From Piscicola geometra (Eukaryota > Annelida > Clitellata > Hirudinida > Piscicolidae), in contig OX030958.1 in NCBI GenBank assembly GCA_943735955.1, positions 10,219,626 to 10,283,625 on the forward strand: a DNA stretch of 64,000 nt, in the 5' to 3' direction. Of this stretch, positions 13,467 to 27,870 are shown piece by piece. The position numbers were made by a program, and so were the translations under genes. Every line of letters begins with the position of its first letter. The first letter of the stretch is position 1. The notes below the pieces were generated by a model, which saw only the letters and a list, made by a program, of their open reading frames with translations, was not told where the DNA came from and searched no databases.

Positions 13467-15150
13467 ATGAAGACGATGAAGACGGTGAAGACGATGAAGA
13501 CGGTGAAGACAATGAAGACGGTGAAGACGATGAAGACGGTGAAGACGATGAAGACGATGAAGACGGTGAAGACAATGAAGACGGTGAAGACGATGAAGAC
13601 GGTGAAGACGATGAAGACGATGAAGACGGTGAAGACCATGAAGACAGTGAAGACGATGAAGACGGTGAAGACGGTGAAGACGAACGATGAAGACGATGAA
13701 GACGGTGAAGACGATGAAGACGGTGAAGACGATGAAGACGGTGAAGACGATGAAGACGGTGAAGACGATGAAGACGGTGAAGACGAACGATGAAGACGAT
13801 GAAAACGGTGAAGACGATGAAGACGGTGAAGACGATGAAGACGATGAAGACGATGAAGACGGTGAAGACGATGAAGACGATGAAGACGATGAAGACGATG
13901 AAGACGATGAAGACGATGAAGACGGTGAAGACGATGAAGACGATGAAGACGGTGAAGACGGTGAAGACGATGAAGACAAACGATGAAAACGGAGAAGACG
14001 GTGAAGACGGTGAAGACGGTGAAGACGGTGAAGACGGTGAAGACGACTAAGACGGTGAAGACGAACGATGAAGAAGATGAAGACGGTGAAGACGATGAAG
14101 ACGGTGAAGACGATGAAGACGGTGAAGACGATGAAGACGGTGAAGACGGTGAAGACGAACGATGAAGACGATGAAGACGGTGAAGACGATGAAGACGGTG
14201 AAGACGATGAAGACGGTGAAGACGATGAAGACGGTGAAGACGATGAAGACGATAAAGACGAACGATGAAGACGATGAAGACGGTGAAGACGGTGAAGACG
14301 GTGAAGACGGTGAAGACGACTAAGACGGTGAAGACGAACGATGAAGAAGATGAAGACGGTGAAGACGATGAAGACGGTGAAGACGATGAAGACGGTGAAG
14401 ACGGTGAAGACGAACGATGAAGACGATGAAGACGGTGAAGACGATGAAGACGGTGAAGACGATGAAGACGGTGAAGACGATGAAGACGGTGAAGACGATG
14501 AAGACGATAAAGACGAACGATGAAGACGATGAAGACGGTGAAGACGGTGAAGACGGTGAAGACGATGAAGACGATGAAGACGGTGAAGACGGTGAAGACG
14601 GTGAAGACGATGAAGACGATGAAGACGATGAAGACGGTGAAGACGATGAAGACGATGAAGACGATGAAGACGATGAAGACGATGAAGACGATGAAGACGG
14701 TGAAGACGATGAAGACGATGAAGACGGTGAAGACGGTGAAGACGATGAAGACGAACGATGAAAACGGAGAAGACGGTGAAGACGGTGAAGACGGTGAAGA
14801 CGGTGAAGACGGTGAAGACGGTGAAGACGACTAAGACGGTGAAGACGAACGATGAAGAAGATGAAGACGGTGAAGACGATGAAGACGGTGAAGACGATGA
14901 AGACGGTGAAGACGATGAAGACGGTGAAGACGGTGAAGACGAACGATGAAGACGATGAAGACGGTGAAGACGATGAAGACGGTGAAGACGATGAAGACGG
15001 TGAAGACGATGAAGACGGTGAAGACGATGAAGACGATAAAGACGAACGATGAAGACGATGAAGACGGTGAAGACGGTGAAGACGGTGAAGACGATGAAGA
15101 CGATGAAGACGGTGAAGACGGTGAAGACGGTGAAGACGATGAAGACGGTT
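13467..15150. repeat. 2.1-kb higher-order repeat, copy 3
   Basis: Matches 2897 onward and, from 14341, matches copy 2 more closely (14417, 14520, 14758, 14852 and 14946 pair with 5926, 6029, 6267, 6361 and 6455). Two segments near the start (13467 and 13687) are each longer than in copies 1 and 2, through one shared 18-bp gain of two units. One junction, near 13977, is GACAAACGAT. Confidence 0.83.
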
Positions 15151-15579
15151 AAGACGATGAAGACGGTGAAGACGATGAAGACGATGAAGACGAACGATGA
15201 AGACGATGAAGACGGTGAAGACGATGAAGACGGTGAAGACGATGAAGACGATGAAGACGGAGAAGACGATGAAGACGATGAAGACGATGAAGACGAACGA
15301 TGAAGACGATGAAGACGGTGAAGACGATGAAGACGGTGAAGACGATGAAGACGGTGAAGACGATAAAGACGGTGAAGACGATGAAGACGGTGAAGACGAT
15401 GAAGACGGTGAAGACGATGAAGATGAACGATGAAGACGATGAAGACAAACGATGAAGACGATGAAGACGGTGAAGACGGTGAAGACGGTGAAGACGATGA
15501 AGACGATGAAGACGGTGAAGACGAACGATGAAGACGATGAAGACGGTCAAGACGATGAAGACGGTGAAGACGATGAAGA

Positions 15580-16735
15580 CGGTGAAGACGATGAAGACGA
15601 ACGATGAAAACGGAGAAGACGGTGAAGACGGTGAAGACGGTGAAGACGGTGAAGACGGTGAAGACGATGAAGATGGTGAAGACGATGAAGACGGTGAAGA
15701 CAATGAAGACGGTGAAGACGACTAAGACGGTGAAGACGGTGAAGACGAACGATGAAGACGATGAAGACGGTGAAGACGATGAAGACGGTGAAGACGGTGA
15801 AGACGGTGAAGACGGTGAAGACGATGAAGACGGTGAAGACGATGAAGACGGTAAAGACGATGAAGACGGTGAAGACGGTGAAGACGAAAGATGAAGACGG
15901 TGAAGACGATGAAGATGGTGAAGACGGTGAAGACGATGAAGACGGTGAAGACGGTGAAGACGAACGATGAAGACGATGAAGACGGTGAAGACGATGAAGA
16001 CGGTGAAGACGATGAAGACGATGAAGACGGTGAAGACGGTGAAGACGATGAAGAATGTGAAGAATGTGAAGACGGTGAAGACGGTGAAGACGGTGAAGAC
16101 GATGAAGACCGAGAACACGGTGAAGACGGTGAAGACGGTGAAGACGGTGAAGACGGTGAAGACGGTGAAGACGGTGAAGACGATGAAGACGGTGAAAACG
16201 ATGAAGACGGTGAAGACGATGAAGACGGTGAAGACGATGAAGACGGTGAAGACGAACGATGAAGACGATGAAAACGGTGAAGACGATGAAGACGGTGAAG
16301 ACGATGAAGACGATGAAGACGATGAAGACGGTGAAGACGATGAAGACGATGAAGACGATGAAGACGATGAAGACGATGAAGACGGTGAAGACGATGAAGA
16401 CGATGAAGACGGTGAAGACGGTGAAGACGATGAAGACGAACGATGAAAACGGAGAAGACGGTGAAGACGGTGAAGACGGTGAAGACGGTGAAGACGGTGA
16501 AGACGACTAAGACGGTGAAGACGAACGATGAAGAAGATGAAGACGGTGAAGACGATGAAGACGGTGAAGACGATGAAGACGGTGAAGACGATGAAGACGG
16601 TGAAGACGGTGAAGACGAACGATGAAGACGATGAAGACGGTGAAGACGATGAAGACGGTGAAGACGATGAAGACGGTGAAGACGATGAAGACGGTGAAGA
16701 CGATGAAGACGGTGAAGACGATGAAGACGATGAAG
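15580..16735. repeat. 1.15-kb block with rare markers, copy 1
   Basis: Repeated at about 18108-19263, offset 2528. It carries two markers seen nowhere else: a doublet of GAAGAATGT at 16050-16067 and GACCGAGAACAC at 16107-16118. Junctions 15604, 15752, 15891, 15967, 16259, 16443 and 16528 all recur at +2528. From about 16259 it resembles the 2.1-kb repeat. Confidence 0.9.
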
Positions 16736-16890
16736 ACGATGAAGACGATGAAGACGGTGAAGACGATGAAGACGATGAAGACGGTGAAGACGGTGAAGAC
16801 GATGAAGACGAACGATGAAAACGGAGAAGACGGTGAAGACGGTGAAGACGGTGAAGACGGTGAAGACGATGAAGACGATAAAGACGAACG

Positions 16891-17680
16891 ATGAAGACGA
16901 TGAAGACGGTGAAGACGGTGAAGACGGTGAAGACGATGAAGACGATGAAGACGGTGAAGACGGTGAAGACGGTGAAGACGATGAAGACGATGAAGACGAT
17001 GAAGACGGTGAAGACGATGAAGACGATGAAGACGATGAAGACGATGAAGACGATGAAGACGATGAAGACGGTGAAGACGATGAAGACGATGAAGACGGTG
17101 AAGACGGTGAAGACGATGAAGACGAACGATGAAAACGGAGAAGACGGTGAAGACGGTGAAGACGGTGAAGACGGTGAAGACGGTGAAGACGGTGAAGACG
17201 ACTAAGACGGTGAAGACGAACGATGAAGAAGATGAAGACGGTGAAGACGATGAAGACGGTGAAGACGATGAAGACGGTGAAGACGATGAAGACGGTGAAG
17301 ACGGTGAAGACGAACGATGAAGACGATGAAGACGGTGAAGACGATGAAGACGGTGAAGACGATGAAGACGGTGAAGACGATGAAGACGGTGAAGACGATG
17401 AAGACGATAAAGACGAACGATGAAGACGATGAAGACGGTGAAGACGGTGAAGACGGTGAAGACGATGAAGACGATGAAGACGGTGAAGACGGTGAAGACG
17501 GTGAAGACGATGAAGACGGTTAAGACGATGAAGACGGTGAAGACGATGAAGACGATGAAGACGAACGATGAAGACGATGAAGACGGTGAAGACGATGAAG
17601 ACGGTGAAGACGATGAAGACGATGAAGACGGAGAAGACGATGAAGACGATGAAGACGATGAAGACGAACGATGAAGACGA
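16891..17680. repeat. Partial copy of the 2.1-kb repeat
   Basis: Junctions 16891, 17129, 17223, 17317 and 17420 match 14520, 14758, 14852, 14946 and 15049 (offset 2371). The unit pattern agrees, including the AAAACGGAG start and the GACTAAGAC variant. It lies between the two copies of the 1.15-kb block. Confidence 0.8.
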
Positions 17681-18107
17681 TGAAGACGGTGAAGACGATG
17701 AAGACGGTGAAGACGATGAAGACGGTGAAGACGATAAAGACGGTGAAGACGATGAAGACGGTGAAGACGATGAAGACGGTGAAGACGATGAAGATGAACG
17801 ATGAAGACGATGAAGACAAACGATGAAGACGATGAAGACGGTGAAGACGGTGAAGACGGTGAAGACGATGAAGACGATGAAGACGGTGAAGACGAACGAT
17901 GAAGACGATGAAGACGGTCAAGACGATGAAGACGGTGAAGACGATGAAGACGGTGAAGACGATGAAGACGGTGAAGGCGATGAAGACGGTGAAGACGGTG
18001 AAGACGAACGATGAAGCCGATGAAGACGGTGAAGACGATGAAGACGATGAAGACGATGAAGACGATGAAGACGGTGAAGACGATGAAGACGATGAAGACG
18101 GTGAAGA

Positions 18108-19263
18108 CGGTGAAGACGATGAAGACGAACGATGAAAACGGAGAAGACGGTGAAGACGGTGAAGACGGTGAAGACGGTGAAGACGGTGAAGACGATGAAG
18201 ATGGTGAAGACGATGAAGACGGTGAAGACAATGAAGACGGTGAAGACGACTAAGACGGTGAAGACGGTGAAGACGAACGATGAAGACGATGAAGACGGTG
18301 AAGACGATGAAGACGGTGAAGACGGTGAAGACGGTGAAGACGGTGAAGACGATGAAGACGGTGAAGACGATGAAGACGGTAAAGACGATGAAGACGGTGA
18401 AGACGGTGAAGACGAAAGATGAAGACGGTGAAGACGATGAAGATGGTGAAGACGGTGAAGACGATGAAGACGGTGAAGACGGTGAAGACGAACGATGAAG
18501 ACGATGAAGACGGTGAAGACGATGAAGACGGTGAAGACGATGAAGACGATGAAGACGGTGAAGACGGTGAAGACGATGAAGAATGTGAAGAATGTGAAGA
18601 CGGTGAAGACGGTGAAGACGGTGAAGACGATGAAGACCGAGAACACGGTGAAGACGGTGAAGACGGTGAAGACGGTGAAGACGGTGAAGACGGTGAAGAC
18701 GGTGAAGACGATGAAGACGGTGAAAACGATGAAGACGGTGAAGACGATGAAGACGGTGAAGACGATGAAGACGGTGAAGACGAACGATGAAGACGATGAA
18801 AACGGTGAAGACGATGAAGACGGTGAAGACGATGAAGACGATGAAGACGATGAAGACGGTGAAGACGATGAAGACGATGAAGACGATGAAGACGATGAAG
18901 ACGATGAAGACGGTGAAGACGATGAAGACGATGAAGACGGTGAAGACGGTGAAGACGATGAAGACGAACGATGAAAACGGAGAAGACGGTGAAGACGGTG
19001 AAGACGGTGAAGACGGTGAAGACGGTGAAGACGACTAAGACGGTGAAGACGAACGATGAAGAAGATGAAGACGGTGAAGACGATGAAGACGGTGAAGACG
19101 ATGAAGACGGTGAAGACGATGAAGACGGTGAAGACGGTGAAGACGAACGATGAAGACGATGAAGACGGTGAAGACGATGAAGACGGTGAAGACGATGAAG
19201 ACGGTGAAGACGATGAAGACGGTGAAGACGATGAAGACGGTGAAGACGATGAAGACGATAAAG
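18108..19263. repeat. 1.15-kb block with rare markers, copy 2
   Basis: The marker doublet lies at 18578-18595 and the GACCGAGAACAC marker at 18635-18646, each 2528 bp from its counterpart. The block ends near 19263, where this copy has GATAAAGAC and the first has GATGAAGAC. Confidence 0.9.
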
Positions 19264-20269
19264 ACGAACGATGAAGACGATGAAGACGGTGAAGACGGTG
19301 AAGACGATGAAGACGATGAAGACGGTGAAGACTGTGAAGACGGTGAAGACGATGAAGACGGTTAAGACGATGAAGACGGTGAAGACGATGAAGACGATGA
19401 AGACGAACGATGAAGACGATGAAGACGGTGAAGATGATGAAGACGGTGAAGACGATGAAGACGATGAAGACGGAGAAGACGATGAAGACGATGAAGACGA
19501 TGAAGACGAACGATGAAGACGATGAAGACGGTGAAGACGATGAAGACGGTGAAGACGATGAAGACGGTGAAGACGATGAAGACGGTGAAGACGATGAAGA
19601 CGGTGAAGACGATGAAGACGGTGAAGACGATGAAGATGAACGATGAAGACGATGAAGACGAACGATGAAGACGATGAAGACGGTGAAGACGGTGAAGACG
19701 GTGAAGACGATGAAGACGATGAAGACGGTGAAGACGAACGATGAAGACGATGAAGACGGTCAAGACGATGAAGACGGTCAAGACGATGAAGACGGTGAAG
19801 ACGATGAAGACGGTGAAGACGATGAAGACGGTGAAGGCGATGAAGACGGTCAAGACGGTGAAGACGAACGATGAAGACGATGAAGACGGTGAAGACGATG
19901 AAGACGGTGAAGACGATGAAGACGGTGAAGACGATGAAGACGGTGAAGACGATGAAGACGGTGAAGACGATGAAGACGGTGAAGACAGTAGAGACGATGA
20001 AGACGGTGAAGACGATGAAGACGGTGAAGACGATGAAGACGATAAAGACGAACGATGAAGACGATGAAGACGGTGAAGACGGTGAAGACGGTGAAGACGG
20101 TGAAGACGATGAAGACGATGAAGACGGTGAAGACGAACGATGAAGACGATGAAGACGGTGAAGACGGTGAAGACGATGAAGACGGTGAAGACGATGAAGA
20201 CGGTGAAGACGATGAAGACGGTGAAGGCGATGAAGACGGTGAAGACGGTGAAGACGGTGAAGACGAACG

Positions 20270-21976
20270 ATGAAGACGATGAAGACGGTGAAGACGATGA
20301 AGACGGTAAAGACAATGAAGACGGTGAAGACGATGAAGACGGTGAAGACGATGAAGACGATGAAGACGGTGAAGACAATGAAGACGGTGAAGACGATGAA
20401 GACGGTGAAGACGATGAAGACGATGAAGACGGTGAAGACCATGAAGACAGTGAAGACGATGAAGACGGTGAAGACGGTGAAGACGAACGATGAAGACGAT
20501 GAAGACGGTGAAGACGATGAAGACGGTGAAGACGATGAAGACGGTGAAGACGGTGAAGACGAACGATGAAGACGGTGAAGACGGTGAAGACGGTGAAGAC
20601 GGTGAAGACGATGAAGACGGTGAAAACGATGAAGACGGTGAAGACGATGAAGACGGTGAAGACGATGAAGACGATGAAGACGATGAAGACGGTGAAGACG
20701 GTGAAGACGGTGAAGACGATGAAGTCGATGAAGAAGATGAAGACGATGAAGATGGTGAAGACGATGAAGACGATGAAGACAGTGAAGACGGTGAAGACGA
20801 ACGATGAAGAAGATGAAGACGGTGAAGACGATGAAGACGGTGAAGACGGTGAAGACGGTGAAGACGATGAAGACGATGAAGACGGTGAAGACGAACGATG
20901 AAGAAGATGAAGACGGTGAAGACGATGAAGACGGTGAAGACGATGAAGACGGTGAAGACGATGAAGACGGTGAAGACGATGAAGACGGTGAAGACGGACG
21001 ATGAAGACGATGAAGACGGTGAAGACGATGAAGACGGTGAAGACGATGAAGACGGTGAAGACGATGAAGTCGGTGAAGACGATGAAGACGGTGAAGACGG
21101 TGAAGACGATGAAGACGATGAAGACGGTGAAGACGGTGAAGACGGTGAAGACGATGAAGACGGTTAAGACGATGAAGACGGTGAAGACGATGAAGACGAT
21201 GAAGACGAACGATGAAGACGATGAAGACGGTGAAGACGATGAAGACGGTGAAGACGATGAAGACGATGAAGACGGAGAAGACGATGAAGACGATGAAGAC
21301 GATGAAGACGAACGATGAAGACGATGAAGACGGTGAAGACGATGAAGACGGTGAAGACGATGAAGACGGTGAAGACGATGAAGACGGTGAAGACGATGAA
21401 GACGGTGAAGACGATGAAGATGAACGATGAAGACGATGAAGACGAACGATGAAGACGATGAAGACGGTGAAGACGGTGAAGACGATGAAGACGATGAAGA
21501 CGGTGAAGACGAACGATGAAGACGATGAAGACGGTCAAGACGATGAAGACGGTGAAGACGATGAAGACGGTGAAGACGATGAAGACGGTGAAGGCGATGA
21601 AGACGGTGAAGACGAACGATGAAGACGATGAAGACGGTGAAGACGATGAAGACGATGAAGACGGTGAAGACGAACGATGAAGAAGATGAAGACGGTGAAG
21701 ACGATGAAGACGGTGAATACGATGAAGACGGTGAAGACGATGAAGACGGTGAAGACGATGAAGACGGTGAAGACGATGAAGACGGTGAAGACGGTGAAGA
21801 CGAACGATGAAGACGATGAAGACGGTGAAGACGATGAAGACGGTGAAGACGGACGATGAAGACGATGAAGACGGTGAAGACGATGAAGACGGTGAAGACG
21901 ATGAAGACGGTGAAGACGATGAAGACGGTGAAGGCGATGAAGACGGTGAAGACGGTGAAGACGGTGAAGACGAACG
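20270..21976. repeat. 1707-bp tandem duplication, copy 1
   Basis: Junctions 20270, 20490, 20566, 20804, 20898, 21001, 21212, 21619 and 21677 recur 1707 bp on. The rare unit GAAGTCGAT followed by GAAGAAGAT (20721-20738) recurs at 22428. The variant GAATACGAT near 21716 and the GGACGAT junction (20996) are also shared. Upstream identity reaches to about 20165. Confidence 0.9.
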
Positions 21977-23637
21977 ATGAAGACGATGAAGACGGTGAAG
22001 ACGATGAAGACGGTAAAGACAATGAAGACGGTGAAGACGATGAAGACGGTGAAGACGATGAAGACGATGAAGACGGTGAAGACAATGAAGACGGTGAAGA
22101 CGATGAAGACGGTGAAGACGATGAAGACGATGAAGACGGTGAAGACCATGAAGACAGTGAAGACGATGAAGACGGTGAAGACGGTGAAGACGAACGATGA
22201 AGACGATGAAGACGGTGAAGACGATGAAGACGGTGAAGACGATGAAGACGGTGAAGACGGTGAAGACGAACGATGAAGACGGTGAAGACGGTGAAGACGG
22301 TGAAGACGGTGAAGACGATGAAGACGGTGAAAACGATGAAGACGGTGAAGACGATGAAGACGGTGAAGACGATGAAGACGATGAAGACGATGAAGACGGT
22401 GAAGACGGTGAAGACGGTGAAGACGATGAAGTCGATGAAGAAGATGAAGACGATGAAGATGGTGAAGACGATGAAGACGATGAAGACAGTGAAGACGGTG
22501 AAGACGAACGATGAAGAAGATGAAGACGGTGAAGACGATGAAGACGGTGAAGACGGTGAAGACGGTGAAGACGATGAAGACGATGAAGACGGTGAAGACG
22601 AACGATGAAGAAGATGAAGACGGTGAAGACGATGAAGACGGTGAAGACGATGAAGACGGTGAAGACGATGAAGACGGTGAAGACGATGAAGACGGTGAAG
22701 ACGGACGATGAAGACGATGAAGACGGTGAAGACGATGAAGACGGTGAAGACGATGAAGACGGTGAAGACGATGAAGTCGGTGAAGACGATGAAGACGGTG
22801 AAGACGGTGAAGACGATGAAGACGATGAAGACGGTGAAGACGGTGAAGACGGTGAAGACGATGAAGACGGTTAAGACGATGAAGACGGTGAAGACGATGA
22901 AGACGATGAAGACGAACGATGAAGACGATGAAGACGGTGAAGACGATGAAGACGGTGAAGACGATGAAGACGATGAAGACGGAGAAGACGATGAAGACGA
23001 TGAAGACGATGAAGACGAACGATGAAGACGATGAAGACGGTGAAGACGATGAAGACGGTGAAGACGATGAAGACGGTGAAGACGATGAAGACGGTGAAGA
23101 CGATGAAGACGGTGAAGACGATGAAGATGAACGATGAAGACGATGAAGACGAACGATGAAGACGATGAAGACGGTGAAGACGGTGAAGACGATGAAGACG
23201 ATGAAGACGGTGAAGACGAACGATGAAGACGATGAAGACGGTCAAGACGATGAAGACGGTGAAGACGATGAAGACGGTGAAGACGATGAAGACGGTGAAG
23301 GCGATGAAGACGGTGAAGACGAACGATGAAGACGATGAAGACGGTGAAGACGATGAAGACGATGAAGACGGTGAAGACGAACGATGAAGAAGATGAAGAC
23401 GGTGAAGACGATGAAGACGGTGAATACGATGAAGACGGTGAAGACGATGAAGACGGTGAAGACGATGAAGACGGTGAAGACGATGAAGACGGTGAAGACG
23501 GTGAAGACGAACGATGAAGACGATGAAGACGGTGAAGACGATGAAGACGGTGAAGACGGACGATGAAGACGATGAAGACGGTGAAGACGATGAAGACGGT
23601 GAAGACGATGAAGACGGTGAAGACGATGAAGTCGGTG
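21977..23637. repeat. 1707-bp tandem duplication, copy 2
   Basis: Directly follows copy 1 in the same orientation. The match fades near 23637. After that point the sequence resembles the ~1.45-kb repeat that starts at 23563. Confidence 0.88.
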
Positions 23638-25004
23638 AAGACGATGAAGACGGTGAAGACGGTGAAGACGATGAAGATGATGAAGACGGTGAAGACGGTG
23701 AAGACGGTGAAGACGATGAAGACGGTTAAGACGATGAAGACGGTGAAGACGATGAAGACGATGAAGACGAACGATGAAGACGATGAAGACGGTGAAGACG
23801 ATGAAGACGGTGAAGACGATGAAGACGATGAAGACGGAGAAGACGATGAAGACGATGAAGACGATGAAGACGAACGATGAAGACGATGAAGACGGTGAAG
23901 ACGATGAAGACGGTGAAGACGATGAAGACGGTGAAGACGATGAAGACGGTGAAGACGATGAAGACGGTGAAGACGATGAAGACGGTGAAGACGATGAAGA
24001 TGAACGATGAAGACGATGAAGACGAACGATGAAGACGATGAAGACGGTGAAGACGGTGAAGACGATGAAGACGATGAAGACGGTGAAGACGAACGATGAA
24101 GACGATGAAGACGGTCAAGACGATGAAGACGGTGAAGACGATGAAGACGGTGAAGACGATGAAGACGGTGAAGGCGATGAAGACGGTGAAGACGAACGAT
24201 GAAGACGATGAAGACGGTGAAGACGATGAAGACGGTGAAGACGATGAAGACGGTGAAGACGATGAAGACGGTGAAGACAGTAGAGACGATGAAGACGGTG
24301 AAGACGATGAAGACGGTGAAGACGATGAAGACGATAAAGACGAACGATGAAGACGATGAAGACGGTGAAGACGGTGAAGACGGTGAAGACGATGAAGACG
24401 ATGAAGACGGTGAAGACGAACGATGAAGACGATGAAGACGGTGAAGACGATGAAGACGGTGAAGACGATGAAGACGGTGAAGACGATGAAGACGGTGAAG
24501 GCGATGAAGACGGTGAAGACGGTGAAGACGAACGATGAAGACGATGAAGACGGTGAAGACGATGAAGACGGTGAAGACAATGAAGACGGTGAAGACGATG
24601 AAGACGGTGAAGACGATGAAGACGATGAAGACGGTGAAGACGAACGATGAAGACGATGAAGACGGTCAAGACGATGAAGACGGTGAAGACGATGAAGACG
24701 GTGAAGACGATGAAGACGGTGAAGGCGATGAAGACGGTGAAGACGAACGATGAAGACGATGAAGACGGTGAAGACGATGAAGACGATGAAGACGGTGAAG
24801 ACGAACGATGAAGAAGATGAAGACGGTGAAGACGATGAAGACGGTGAAGACGATGAAGACGGTGAAGACGATGAAGACGGTGAAGACGATGAAGACGGTG
24901 AAGACGATGAAGACGGTGAAGACGATGAAGACGGTGAAGACGGTGAAGACGAACGATGAAGACGATGAAGACGGTGAAGACGATGAAGACGGTGAAGACG
25001 GACG
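23563..25004. repeat. ~1.45-kb repeat, copy 1
   Basis: Junctions 23563 and 23774 pair with 25005 and 25216 (offset 1442). After an 18-bp gain in the second copy, 24347 and 24423 pair with 25807 and 25883 (offset 1460). Shared markers include GAAGTCGGT, GATGATGAAG, GGTTAAG, GGTCAAG and ACAGTAGAGAC. The match ends near 24640 (26100 in the other copy). Confidence 0.83.
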
Positions 25005-25806
25005 ATGAAGACGATGAAGACGGTGAAAACGATGAAGACGGTGAAGACGATGAAGACGGTGAAGACGATGAAGTCGGTGAAGACGATGAAGACGGTGAAG
25101 ACGGTGAAGACGATGAAGATGATGAAGACGGTGAAGACGGTGAAGACGGTGAAGACGATGAAGACGGTTAAGACGATGAAGACGGTGAAGACGATGAAGA
25201 CGATGAAGACGAACGATGAAGACGATGAAGACGGTGAAGACGATGAAGACGGTGAAGACGATGAAGACGATGAAGACGGAGAAGACGATGAAGACGATGA
25301 AGACGATGAAGACGAACGATGAAGACGATGAAGACGGTGAAGACGATGAAGACGGTGAAGACGATGAAGACGGTGAAGACGATGAAGACGGTGAAGACGA
25401 TGAAGACGGTGAAGACGATGAAGACGGTGAAGACGATGAAGATGAACGATGAAGACGATGAAGACGAACGATGAAGACGATGAAGACGGTGAAGACGGTG
25501 AAGACGATGAAGACGATGAAGACGGTGAAGACGAACGATGAAGACGATGAAGACGGTCAAGACGATGAAGACGGTGAAGACGATGAAGACGGTGAAGACG
25601 ATGAAGACGGTGAAGGCGATGAAGACGGTCAAGACGAACGATGAAGACGATGAAGACGGTGAAGACGATGAAGACGGTGAAGACGATGAAGACGGTGAAG
25701 ACGATGAAGACGGTGAAGACGATGAAGACGGTGAAGACAGTAGAGACGATGAAGACGGTGAAGACGATGAAGACGGTGAAGACGATGAAGACGATAAAGA
25801 CGAACG

Positions 25807-27870
25807 ATGAAGACGATGAAGACGGTGAAGACGGTGAAGACGGTGAAGACGATGAAGACGATGAAGACGGTGAAGACGAACGATGAAGACGATGAAGACG
25901 GTGAAGACGATGAAGACGGTGAAGACGATGAAGACGGTGAAGACGATGAAGACGGTGAAGGCGATGAAGACGGTGAAGACGGTGAAGACGAACGATGAAG
26001 ACGATGAAGACGGTGAAGACGATGAAGACGGTGAAGACAATGAAGACGGTGAAGACGATGAAGACGGTGAAGACGATGAAGACGATGAAGACGGTGAAGA
26101 CAATGAAGACGGTGAAGACGATGAAGACGGTGAAGACGATGAAGACGATGAAGACGGTGAAGACGATGAAGACAGTGAAGACGATGAAGACGGTGAAGAC
26201 GGTGAAGACGAACGATGAAGACGATGAAGACGGTGAAGACGATGAAGACGGTGAAGACGATGAAGATGAACGATGAAGACGATGAAGACGAACGATGAAG
26301 ACGATGAAGACGGTGAAGACGGTGAAGACGATGAAGACGATGAAGACGGTGAAGACGAACGATGAAGACGATGAAGACGGTCAAGACGATGAAGACGGTG
26401 AAGACGATGAAGACGGTGAAGACGATGAAGACGGTGAAGGCGATGAAGACGGTGAAGACGAACGATGAAGACGATGAAGACGGTGAAGACGATGAAGACG
26501 GTGAAGACGATGAAGACGGTGAAGACGATGAAGACGGTGAAGACAGTAGAGACGATGAAGACGGTGAAGACGATGAAGACGGTGAAGACGATGAAGACGA
26601 TAAAGACGAACGATGAAGACGATGAAGACGGTGAAGACGGTGAAGACGGTGAAGACGATGAAGACGATGAAGACGGTGAAGACGAACGATGAAGACGATG
26701 AAGACGGTGAAGACGATGAAGACGGTGAAGACGATGAAGACGGTGAAGACGATGAAGACGGTGAAGGCGATGAAGACGGTGAAGACGGTGAAGACGAACG
26801 ATGAAGACGATGAAGACGGTGAAGACGATGAAGACGGTGAAGACAATGAAGACGGTGAAGACGATGAAGACGGTGAAGACGATGAAGACGATGAAGACGG
26901 TGAAGACAATGAAGACGGTGAAGACGATGAAGACGGTGAAGACGATGAAGACGATGAAGACGGTGAAGACGATGAAGACAGTGAAGACGATGAAGACGGT
27001 GAAGACGGTGAAGACGAACGATGAAGACGATGAAGACGGTGAAGACGATGAAGACGGTGAAGACGATGAAGATGAACGATGAAGACGATGAAGACGAACG
27101 ATGAAGACGATGAAGACGGTGAAGACGGTGAAGACGATGAAGACGATGAAGACGGTGAAGACGAACGATGAAGACGATGAAGACGGTCAAGACGATGAAG
27201 ACGGTGAAGACGATGAAGACGGTGAAGACGATGAAGACGGTGAAGGCGATGAAGACGGTGAAGACGAACGATGAAGACGATGAAGACGGTGAAGACGATG
27301 AAGACGGTGAAGACGATGAAGACGGTGAAGACAGTAGAGACGATTAAGACGGTGAAGACGATGAAGACGGTGAAGACGATGAAGACGATAAAGACGAACG
27401 ATGAAGACGATGAAGACGGTGAAGACGGTGAAGACGGTGAAGACGATGAAGACGATGAAGACGGTGAAGACGAACGATGAAGACGATGAAGACGGTGAAG
27501 ACGATGAAGACGGTGAAGACGATGAAGACGGTGAAGACGATGAAGACGGTGAAGGCGATGAAGACGGTGAAGACGGTGAAGACGAACGATGAAGACGATG
27601 AAGACGGTGAAGACGATGAAGACGGTGAAGACAATGAAGACGGTGAAGACGATGATGACGGTGAAGACGATGAAGACGATGAAGACGGTGAAGACAATGA
27701 AGACGGTGAAGACGATGAAGACGGTGAAGACGATGAAGACGATGAAGACGGTGAAGACGATGAAGACAGTGAAGACGATGAAGACGGTGAAGACGGTGAA
27801 GACGAACGATGAAGACGATGAAGACGGTGAAGACGATGAAGACGATGAAGACGGTGAAGACGAACGATGA
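25807..27870. repeat. ~0.8-kb higher-order repeat, about 2.6 copies
   Basis: The start points 25807, 26613 and 27401 are 806 and 788 bp apart. Matching junctions follow each start (25883/26689/27477 and 25995/26801/27589). The marker ACAGTAGAGAC near 25737, 26544 and 27331 precedes each copy; in the last it is followed by a new TTAAG. GACGATGATGACGG near 27650 is private to the third copy. Confidence 0.82.

Noticed and set aside
16126..16180. G-quadruplex potential in runs of consecutive GGT units
   Set aside because: Each unit offers only a GG pair with 7-base gaps, so at best a weak two-tier structure; no GGG runs occur.
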